Positions 51,150 to 62,400 of a DNA stretch of 64,000 nt are shown here, piece by piece. The DNA is from Chrysoperla carnea (lineage: Eukaryota > Arthropoda > Insecta > Neuroptera > Chrysopidae), in assembly GCF_905475395.1 (NCBI RefSeq), contig NC_058337.1:31706983-31770982 (forward strand), given 5' to 3'. The translations under genes and the position numbers were made by a program. How positions within the stretch are numbered: position 1 is the stretch's first letter; every line of letters begins with the position of its first letter. The notes below the pieces were generated by a model, which did not search any database, had not been told where the DNA came from, and was given only the letters and a program-made list of their open reading frames with translations.

Positions 51150-51306
51150 GGGATTTTGAAGAATATAATGTTAAAATCTTGTGGTCAGTCGTTTCCATAT
51201 TTCATATTTATATTCATGCAGCTGAAGTATCTTTCGTTTCTTCAGTATCATTTTTATGAAGTTCGCGGGGATTTTGAAGAATATAATGCTAAAATTATGT
51301 GGTCAA
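51150..51306 (+). repeat. Direct duplication, 39-bp units 118 bp apart
   Basis: gggattttgaagaatataat followed by gttaaaatcttgtggtcag at 51150-51188 recurs at 51268-51306 with three to four mismatches. The second unit abuts R3 copy 3. Confidence 0.8.
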
Positions 51307-51776
51307 TTTTTAACTTCCAGTGTAGGAAGTTATTGTAATGGGTCCGATTTTCGAAATCGAAATTTGCAACATATCTTTACATTCCACAGTTGGGACAAGA
51401 CATTAACACCAATTTGTAGAAGAAGTATGAGTGTGCCTGTACGTACGTTCGAGGTCATATTTTCGTCATCGATATCGCGCGAGCAAATAGTGATATCGAC
51501 CTCGTTGACGTGTCAATATGCAACCAGCAGATATATGGTCCGAAAGAAGTTTTATATTTTTTTATTTAATTCTTTCCTGATCGATATTGCGCAAACAAAA
51601 CATGATATCGCCTTCGTTGAGGTGTTGATCGAAGCGTATTAACAGCAACATGATTCGAAAAGAATTTCATAACATTCAAGTCGTTTCGAGTAGGTCGAGT
51701 TTTTATTTTATTATTTATTTTATTATAACTGTTGATTATGCTAGGAAGTTATTCGTGTGGACCTCAAGGGTCGCAC
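51307..51776 (+). repeat. Dispersed repeat family R3, copy 3
   Basis: Opens tttttaacttccagtgtagg, aagttattgtaatgggtccg; closes aggaagttattcgtgtggac, tcaagggtcgcacc. Inside it a motif (atatcgcgcgagcaaa, then atattgcgcaaacaaa) occurs twice, showing an internal duplication. Confidence 0.8.
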
Positions 51777-52292
51777 CACACTTTACCCACGGCTTGTTTT
51801 CATATTAATTTGGATCTATCAATATAGCTGAAATGTCTCTCCTTTTGCCTGCTTGTACCTAAGTTTCCAAATTAGAATAGATTTCGACAGGGAATTTTTT
51901 CTCGAGATTATAAAAAAAAATTTTGGGAATTACATTATTGTGATTCAATTTTGGCTATTGGTTTGATTATTATATAATTTAGTTGCGAGAGGATCTTCAT
52001 CATAAGCTTGACTCATCAAGAAAGTTTCATCAAAGTAAGCTAGCTTATCGCTGGCAAATCACACCAACTTAATTATACAGTTTTCGAAATTTTGTAACTT
52101 TTACAAATTTCAATCGAGAAGACTCGGAGCATTTTTTAAAATCTTCGATGCGGGTCACGGTTTTTTATTCGGAACTAAATACTAATTTTTAATTTTCTGG
52201 ATTTAGTTGTTTTCTATTTAATTTTGAATGGGAAAAAAACTTAAAAAATGTATGTCTTGAAATTTAAATGAAAACTAAAGAAGTGAACACAA

Positions 52293-52690
52293 ACAATTGA
52301 CTGAGTTAATTGTTGAAATACCATGTATAGACAGTGTTGATTACTCTGTCACATTACGCACATACATACATGTCATATGTTATAACTGATATTCCCATAT
52401 AATACATACTATACAATTTGCGCATAATTTGCGCTCTCATGGGCAAACAATGATGTTTACGAAAAACTTTTTACGTCTTAAGCATGCTATAAAAATTTGA
52501 GCTTGATATCTCTTTTCGTTTTTGAGTAATCGTAATGACAGACAGATAGGCAGACAACAGGAAATGGACTAATTAGGTGATGTTATGAACACCTATACCA
52601 AAATTATGTTCATAGTATCAATATTTTTAAGCGTTACAAACTTGGGACTAAACTAAGTATACCTTGGAATATTTCATATACATGGTATAA
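52293..52690 (+). repeat. Dispersed repeat family R1, copy 3
   Basis: Matches 29553-30078 in reverse complement, end to end apart from an internal deletion after gtttacgaaaaac (near 52470). Ends atatttcatatacatggtat. Confidence 0.85.
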
Positions 52691-52945
52691 AAATATTTCC
52701 TATAATACTTATTCATAATTCATTATCAAGGATCTCAATATTATAAATAAATGTAAACAAATTATTATTTTCAAAACAATTCTTTATCTATAACACACCA
52801 AATCATGGATGAAATAGAAATCGATTTCTATAACCTGTTGATTTGGGGTATATAAGGATATAATTGAAGATAAGTTTAGGGTCTGCATGACTTTGAAATA
52901 TTGATAAGGTATCTGGAAAAATAAGTTTTCTTGAGAAAAAATGTA

Positions 52946-53148
52946 GCTTCAGACCAAAAATGTAGGTCGCTTAAATTTAGGCACACCTTGTTTCAACCTT
53001 CAAGCTCAAAGAGATAAAGACCATTTTGAAACTTGAAAGTTTTTGTTGCTTCAGACAAAAAATAAAGGTCTCTTAAATTTAAGCATGCTTTGTTTCAACC
53101 ATCAAGCTCAAAGAGATAAAGGCCATTTTGAAACTTAAAGTTTTTATG
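52946..53148 (+). repeat. Two-unit tandem duplication, about 102 bp
   Basis: gcttcagaccaaaaatgtag..tcaagctcaaagagataaag at 52946-53047 repeats at 53048-53148 with scattered substitutions. No frame is kept open through both units. Confidence 0.88.
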
Positions 53149-53371
53149 TAATTTAAAGCTACAGTTGGTTAGCAGCGAAACATATGTAGGTCGGGTTGCT
53201 TATACACTATTTTTTAGGTCGTGTTAATTATACTTTACTATTTCGAAGGACGGATTTTGAATTTTCTTAGCTTTGAGGAAGACTCAACTCGTCCTGTATA
53301 TCAAATTGTTGCCATTAAGATCTAAGGTAAACATGAAAAAAAATTTAAACAAGTAAAATATGTTATGTAAA

Positions 53372-53377
53372 TTTATT
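53372..53377 (-). promoter_or_regulatory. Poly(A) signal AATAAA of the ADAMTS gene
   Basis: On the minus strand AATAAA lies 44 nt after the TGA stop of the PLAC-domain exon, consistent with a short 3'UTR ending near 53350. Confidence 0.55.
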
Positions 53378-53420
53378 TATTTAAAAAAGGAAAAACAATT
53401 TTTCACAAATATTTCAAAAT

Positions 53421-56400
53421 TCATTCGGGTAAATCGTTTTTCGACGTACATGATTGACAACATGCATTATGAAAACTTGGTATCACACAATAATGTGATA
53501 ACAACTCCGACAATTGACAATATTTTGACATATCACCGTGACAATTCTTTCGTTTTTTCATTAAACTTTTACGGCATATTGGATTATGTTTCGATGCAAT
53601 GGTACATGTACGTCGTTGTTGTATTGGAAAGGATCCGCATGTGAACAATGGTTCACCAACTAATACAGGACAATAAAATTCTCGTGTCATAAAGCCTTCA
53701 CCACATGTTGTTGAGCACTAAAATTATGGAAGTAAAGTAATTATTTGATAAGGGGAGTACATAATTTTTATGTACACAATTTAAAAAAATTAAACCATTT
53801 GAATTAGAAGGCTATTTCAAATATTTTTGCTTACAAAGTTTTCTTAAGTCTCAGTCTTAGAATGAGATTAAATAGTCAATTATATAATTTTTATATGCAC
53901 TAATATATACTTATTTAATTATTCAAGCTAGGAGAAAAACTTCGACTGGGTAAAACTTAAAGGTGTTGAAATGAGTTTCGTTTTCATCTTAGGCTTTGAA
54001 ATTTTGAATATTAATAAAAGAATGTCTCGAAAAACTAACATTTAATTAAAAAAATTAAAGCCAAAAGTGTTTAAAAGCGAGTGAGTTTGTGTTGTAAAGC
54101 GAAAAGTTTTACAAACATGCATTTGCACAAAGGTTTTGAAGAATGTGTGTGGAAAAAATTCGCACTTTTATTTTCATATCGTTTATTTCTAATAGAATAA
54201 CGTAATCAAAATTTGAGAACAGGAAATCATAATTGTGCATCACGAAGTATCTCTGAATAACCATTAGTTTTTAAGTGTATAGAGGATATAATAAAATTTA
54301 TAATTGCTCATGTTCATTGTCCGCAAAATTACTCTATTTGAGATATTTATCACGAAAAAACGCATTTCACAATTTATAGTTCAATTAGATCCAGTCATTC
54401 GAAACAATTTTCAAATTTTTCAATGCGAATGTTTCTTATTGTACCTAAGTGTTTCTTATAGTGTTTCTTATTTCATCTCAAATATTAATAAAGTATTGTA
54501 TTTAATACTGCTTTATAAAAAATAAATAGCAATGTTTAAAAGAACTTTGGCTTTTGTATCTCTAGACATTCCTTCATATAAGTTCTCATTTTTAAATTAT
54601 TGAATTCGCGGTTGAACGCGGCGTTTCAATAATGTATAAAAATCGGAAAGAAATAAAGTATATAAAGAGAAAAATATATAAAGAGTTAATAAATTTTAAT
54701 TAAAAATTTTTTTCTCTTGCTTTATAATTTTTCTTTGTCGACGACAAAATATGCGCTCTACGATTTGAGTATGTGGATACATTTTCTGAGAACTAATTAC
54801 ACGAGAGACCAGCGTTTAATATGAGTACCCTACACCCTTACTGTCTCCTTTTAAGTGTAGTATTTTAACATGTAATGTGTGAAATGTTTTAATATTTTTA
54901 AAAAACAATGAAGTACCTACTATGTTTGAATTTATAATTCTGATTAATTAATTTTGATTTTCCTATCGTTAGGTCATTTCCACTTAAGTTCCACGTCAGT
55001 TTACCACTTTAAAAAATTAAACAAAGAAATTTTTTCATTATTGTGATTTAATTGGGTTGTTTAATCAAAAATAATAACGAATTTTAGAATTTTATTTCGA
55101 TTCTTTATCATAAATAATATTGAAGAAATTGTTTTAAAAGCTGTGTATAATTAATTAAATAAAAATTGAAGAATAAAATATACAAAATAATTCACAGATT
55201 ACAAACGTTATTTAGGCATAGTGTGTTATGTTCGTGACGTATTAATGTTAAAGTACAAAGGTCTTTATAATTCTGATTATTATTAATTCTGATTCTAATT
55301 ATAAATATAATACATACATAATAAAAACTATTACGTCACACGATGGTTAACGAAAAATTTACGTTTCTCTTGTGAAAAGTTTTTTAAAACTGTATGTAAC
55401 TTTCAAATTATTATAAAAAAATAAAAAATAGAAACAGTTTCATTACAAAAGTTATATCCGATCTTTTCATTTTTGTCAACAAAAATAAATTTTTCTCAAC
55501 AACCCAATTTTAACTATTGGTTTGATTATTTTGTAATTTAGTACAGAGAGCATTTTCTTATAAGCTTAACGCTGCCAAATTACACCATCTACATGATACA
55601 ATTTTTGAAATTTTCTAATTTCGTAAAAATTTCAAATAATTTTCAACCTAAAATACGCTATAAAGCGCTTTATTTTCACAAGTCATTAACACTTATTTAA
55701 AAATACTATTTAAAAGAAAATTGACGGCCTATGTGTGGGGACATAAATTTGGTCAAATTTAAGGATGGGGTTGGTCATTTGAGTTAAGTGAAATTATATG
55801 ACATAAGAGAGTGAAGGTTTAAATATTATGACATCATGAAGTCACATCTTTAAAAAATGTACTTTTCCTCTTCTTCTTAAAGATATAAATATTGCCAAAG
55901 TTGAATATTATGGGGTACGTATCACAATGTGATGTCACAAGAGACGGGGGCTTAGAAAAATGTGACAAAATTTAAAAATCTTGATTATCGTGTGACGAAA
56001 CTATTTATTGAAGACCTCTTTCAAGTTTATTGGTATAAATAATAAATAATTGATGAAATGACGAAATGAATATAGTAGTAAAAACTTTTTGAAAATAATT
56101 AAACTCTCATTTTGAGTTTTTATGCTCAGATGGTTTAATTTTTTTAAATCAAAAGTGTACTTTTATATGGAAGAAATTGATTTTGTTAAGTAAAATCTTA
56201 CTTGTGACCAATTACCATATTTCCAATATACTGGACACGGTATACGATTACATGATTGATATTGTTGGGGACGTTCACTTAAATTACAATGATCAGGTGT
56301 TACCATGTATCGTTCTATTAATTTTCTTTGATTACGTGTATTATTATTATTATCATTATTAGTATCATAAAGTAACGCCTTTATTTTCTTAACAACCATT

Positions 56401-59400
56401 TGATGTACACAATATAATTGTCGATATTGTATACCGTGTGAGCCACATGTTTGGCAACAATATTCCCATTTATCCGGTATCCATTTAAACGAACAGCTGT
56501 AACAAATACACATTGATTATTAAAAATATTAAAATTTCGTTGTTATTTTAATTGGCATAGAGGTGGATAGAGTGACAAGGCTTGTAGCAAGGGATCGTGT
56601 GGAGATTTTTAATTCACTGGTACTACCGATCAAATCTGTAAAGAACATTATCGGTTAAATTAATAAAAAAAAAGTAAGGAGCCATACGGCAGAATCTATA
56701 TTATTATGTTATTGCTTGAAACTTATGCTCAAAGATTGCTGGTACAGACAAAGAGACTGCTAATAATTTTGCCTACATAATAACATGAGTCATTTTCGTA
56801 AACTGTGATGCCGAGTCTAAGCTAAAATAATGGGAGGGGGGCTACAAATTACTGCGGCGAAAACGACAAATAAGAAAAAACGATAAAGTATCTGTTGTAT
56901 GGAAAATTGCCATTCTAAAAAATTGTGATTGATATTTGTAAATGGTCTGGAAAGGACAGCAGATATGAATATCGTTAAAATAATAAAGTTTTCTGCAAAG
57001 TGAAAACGTTTCAAAGACTTTAGAGAAGCTACGAAGCCTAGATATTTGTAATGCAAGACACCACAGTTCAGTCACTTACAGGTCACCAAGTGAGTGTCAA
57101 CACTGTTGACAAAGCCTTTCAATGGAACCTTACTTAAAGTGAAAAGTAGGTGAGTAAGAAGAAACGACAGAACATAGCGTTTACACTCGGTACTTAAGAC
57201 ACCGTTGCAGAATGGTTAGATAACGATGAAGTGGATGGTAGCTTTGAAGATATAGAAGAAGATGTTACAATACCAATAATAGACGTATCGGAGCATATAC
57301 AGAATCCTTGGACTTCTGATAAATAGAAAACACTATTTATTTTTATTTTAAAAGAGTTTTGTTAATTTATTTAAATTTTATTGGAAAAAAAAAATTAATA
57401 TTTTTTAATATAAAAATTTGTATACTATTAATCAAAATTTGCTATTTTTAGGGGGAGGGGGGCTTAGTTTTTGAGACGTAATATTTATAGGAGGGTCATA
57501 GAAAGTGTGACACAGTGTGATAACCGGGGGGAGGGGGTCTCAAAATCCTAATTTTAGCGTGACGTATTTTATGAACGGCCCCTAATTGTATTATCTTGCT
57601 AATTGTATTATCCTTAATAAATATTAAACAAAAATTAGAATTTTCTAACAGTATGCCCATTGCGAAACAACAACCTTAATGCACATGAGTTTTGAATTAA
57701 AATGAATGTGTAGGTATATTATTTTAAACAGAAGCTCACAAACAAGATTAATAATATGTAAATATGTATTTTTAAATCAAAATTATTATTCTATATATTT
57801 CCGATTAAATGAAAAGGAAGTGATATCACTAGTATAAACCACTTTAGATAATTATGTATATATTTAATATTGAAGTACTATACAGTGAGTAAGTAATATG
57901 TTTGGATGTTACTTAATCTGTATGTACCTAATGTTCTTTCTTATCATTATAATAATAGTGCTTCATATTATTGAATGTTACTAAATCTGTTCTGATTTGT
58001 CTTTCATAAAACTGTTTCATTATTCATCAAGAATTAATATTTTCCACTATACACACCCAATAACGTAATCTTCAATTTATTTTATGTGAAGATAATATGA
58101 CACTATTAAAGAAAACGTTTAAAGCATGCAAATCTATTGAGATTTCTAGCTAAGAGAGACTCCATCTGGTATTTTTAATAAGAATCCACATCTTCGATAA
58201 ACAACCTGTCTACAACAAGGAGACAACTTTGATTCCTTGAAAATAAAAAATAACAAACATTTAAATATTTTTTAATCGAATGATAAAAAAGTGTTTGTCT
58301 TTTCGATTTTCTAAATATTTGTCATGAAATTTTAAAAATAAAAAAGTTAATTGTGTTTTGAACTTAATTTTTGTTAATATTTTAAGTTTTTTGAACCAAA
58401 AATTTTTTGTTGACATAGCTTAATTAGACATAACTTAATTTTTTTTTACTTAGCTTAATAATTGTCAATTTTTGTTATTTTGTTTCTATGGTTCTAGAAA
58501 AATATTTGGATTAAAAAAAAAACTGTTTTTTCTTAAATCAAATAAATTCGATTGACATCATTAACTTGGCAAGCCGCAAAGAATTGGGTAAAAAAAAAAA
58601 AAAATTCACGTTTTATCGGAGAGTAGAAAAATCCCATGGAAATCTCAAATGAATAAATTTAATGGAAATCCCGAGTGAGATATTTCGAGAGTCGACTATT
58701 TTTAGGATAGTTTGCTATAAAAAATACCGCTCTACCGTGAAAAAATCTAATTCTAAAAAGTAGCTTTTGGTTAATATAATATATATTTAGATTTTGACCG
58801 AATTTTCAGGGAATCGTTTTGTTTCGTAGCATTTAATCTCCCCACAGTTATCTTTTTGGATATGATGACGTGTTTATAATAGTGTGACAAACAATAATAT
58901 TTTGAAAATCTTGTAGAGTGCCTATTTGGTAAAGCTATGTGTAATCTTGCGAAGGACGAGTAGGGTTTATTTGATATTTTGCCTGCCTTATTTATATTTA
59001 ATGCCTTAAAGAAGCTCGGCGCGCTAGAAAAATTTGGTTGGTCTGATTCGTGGTGTGTTTTCTCTTACTGTTATTCAATATTTGCTATATTTTACTTATC
59101 TTATTATTAGCTAAAAGAGTATGTGAATTACAAAATATTATATATTGTGAATTATCTAAGTTATAGTAGGCGATTTGCAACATTCAAACATTTGCTCACA
59201 CTTCAAAATAATATTATTTTGTTTACAATCTTTTAAGTACTAAAGTTAGATAAAATGTACTTAGTTGGCTTACATCAGCACCTTACTAGAAATCAGTAAT
59301 TGCTAAAATAAAATAAAAAAAGCTTTGAAGTACTCACCTAAATTTATTACATGCTTGATATTTAATTGGTGGTTTTGTTAATAGTGAACAGTATCGTCTT

Positions 59401-62400
59401 TGTACAATACGTTTTGTTTGGGTGTCTCGACATGCAAGTGTTCGTTTACGACGTCCACCTAGATGTTGAAGATAGCTTGGCGATGCTGTTGAATTAAAGT
59501 GTTGTTCTTTTAATCGTGCCAAATGATGCTTATGATTTACACAATTTTGTGAACATGGACCCCAGCCACCTTCAATCCACTGATAACGATTGGAGTTTTC
59601 CAATTGATTTTTATTTTGAATATATGTGATTTTTGTTGAAATATTTGAGTTAAAATAGATGGGTTGTAAATTGGCAATATTGATCTATGAACACGATTGA
59701 AAAAAAAAGTCAATTAGTCTCCTGTTTCCCATTTGCGTGTAGGTACTTTGAGAATATTTGGTTCTTTTTGTGTAAAGTGGAACCTCGATAACTCGAATCT
59801 CGTTAAGTCATAATCCTCAGTAAGTCGAAAAAAGTGCCATTCTCTTCCGCTGAACTCCCAAATTATTGGTATGTCGATTAGTTTTGACTTTGTTACTCGA
59901 ACAAAATGTTATTTCCCAGCCATATTGTCAGTGTAACTTTATACTCTGTAACTCGAATTTCGAAAAGCTCCGTAAGTCGTAGCTTATAAAATATAATGAC
60001 ATCTTAGTCATTAAAATATAATCACGCCTTCCTAAGTCGTAATTTTAGCAATTAAATTCTCAGTATCTCGAACTACTTACTCATTAACGCGAAATTTTTT
60101 GCATTTCCCTTGAGGTTCGAGTTATCGAGGTTCCACTGTAATAGGAAATTGTTACAGCGTACAGTATAACCTTAACTGATTCAATTCGTGATAACAGACC
60201 GTAAGATAATGACAAATCAGGGGCCTCGCTCAGTGTACAGTAAGAGAATATTTTCGAAAACACTGTGCCGTTAATTTCTTGGGGGGGGGGGGGAAACACT
60301 TAAATCATAAGGTTCGTTGTGATACCGAAAAAAGATTGGCCCATCTCCGGCCAGTAGTCCATGAACCATTGGGAGCTGCTTAAGAACAGCAGGAGTGCTT
60401 TGACGTCAATGGAATTCAGGTCGGAGAGGTCGGCAAAGAAAGGTTGGCTCAAGTGAGTCCGCCATTTTTATACTTTTTAGCCATTCACCACCCCCGATGC
60501 AAAAGATAGCAAAAAAGGAAAAACAAATCTGTCTTTGAAGGAAAATGTACTTAGTTATAATGACGATAGTATTTCACATCAAAAATATTTTTGCAAGGAA
60601 TAATTTTAGTCTGTCAACGTAAATTATCTGTAAAAAAGATACGATTAGATATTCTTGTCAGAAAGAAGCTTTTTGACAAGAATAGTATTGAGATAATATA
60701 CGATTCAAGTTCATGCTCACATGATATTAGTCAATGATATCAGTGTAATTAATTAAACAATAAAATAATCAAATTTTAATTACTGTTTATCATTAAGTGA
60801 TACTCATAAAACGTCTTTCGGATTGTCATGATAAAACGCCGTATATTAAGACTCATCTCTCTGTCACGTTAGAGCAGAGATATCATATTCTCATACGTCA
60901 CTGCAGTGACTGTCATCACTGGTATTGAAAAAGCTGTAATCAAAACGAGTGGTTTTTTTCTTTGACTTACATTTACGATTACATCTTGTAATATTGGTCC
61001 TTTTGTTCTTAACACAAACATGCCATTTTGTGGATATGGAAGAATTAAAAAAAATTTTGTACCACCAAAAATATAAACATTTGCTGCGAGTAAACTAATA
61101 TTTAAATGTCGCTTTGTACGATCCTTAAATGTTAAGAAATTTGTTTTATTTACAAAATCAGGTACTTTTAGTATTAAAGAGATATGTCGAGAATATTTTG
61201 GTAGTATTGTTAACCGCGTTGGACCTATAAAAAAAAAAAAAAAAAGAATTACTCTAGTAGAAATGTATTCAGCAACAGAATGAATTTATTTTGAAATATA
61301 AGCATTTTCAATCGTTTTAAATTGATGAAGTAGTATATTTAAGAGGATTGAAATTTCTTTTTAAAAAAGACTCTTCTATATTTATTCTGATATCCACGAT
61401 TGCCTCTATATAGATTATGGAAGTTATTTTAAGTAAAGAAATAAAAACTTGCTCCAAGAGACAATCGTTACTTTGACCGAACTGTCAATGTTTTTATTAC
61501 TATTTGAATCCGATTGTTGAGTGTCTCCGACGTCACGTAACCAATTCAACCAACACGCGCGTGTCTTAGGCGAGCTAAGACAGCGATTCTATGTGCTACA
61601 GTTCTAGTTAAGACAATATGCGCGTAGAAAAATTGCCGGCCAATTTTTTAAACCAGTAGCACTTATCATGCATGAATAATAAAGGAAAAATGTATTTCCA
61701 ATTGGGATTTTGAATAAAAATTTTAGTTGTTGGCAAAAATGGAAAAGTCATACATTTTTATTTTATAGCAAAATTATTTTTGTAGTTTTAAAAGAACTTT
61801 TCAAAATAGAAAAGAAAATGCTCGACTAAAAAAATGTTCGTAAAACATCGTTGTGACATAATAGTTAATTGAATAGCATACACTGTTACATGATCTTTTT
61901 TGAACATTTTTTGTCCGCCGTTTTCGTTTCTCTTTTAAAATGTTCTTTTAAAACTGCCTGTAACTTTAAAATCATCATGAAAAAATAAAAAATAAATGTT
62001 TTTGTTATAAAATTTAAAATTTGTTTTCAAAATCCCAATTTTTTACCCTCTTTTAATATTTTTGAATGCAGAGTAAATGTCGTATTGAAGCAATTTGAAT
62101 TGTCCCCATCACAATCTCCGCATTGGTCATCAATTTTACTAGAATTAATCTTGTTGTCACATCCAATTTGATGGCATTCACCCTGGAATTGAAAAAAATG
62201 CAAATTATTATTTATTTTAGTAATTTCAGTTAAGTTAAGGATTATTTCACATAAACTAGTTTTGAAGCTTCAAATTTGGGAATGCAATTTCAAGGTGCAA
62301 TTTTTTTCTTATTAATAAAGTTTGTTTTGGTCGTTGTCAGTTTCAAATACATTACCGTAATGGCTAGGTCTCCTCATCGGCATAATGCCTATTTATCAGT

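Larger units (their letters stand above)
50360..53371. other. Intergenic between the ADAMTS 3' end and the GPCR start
   Basis: Contains the GPCR promoter region (A+T-rich, 50360-51000) and the repeats R3 copy 3, R1 copy 3 and two local duplications listed separately. No gene seen. Confidence 0.5.

Noticed and set aside
54304-54525. Plus-strand frame with hydrophobic residues in an ADAMTS intron
   Set aside because: Antisense, Ile/Phe/Leu-rich by base composition, no domain or start context.
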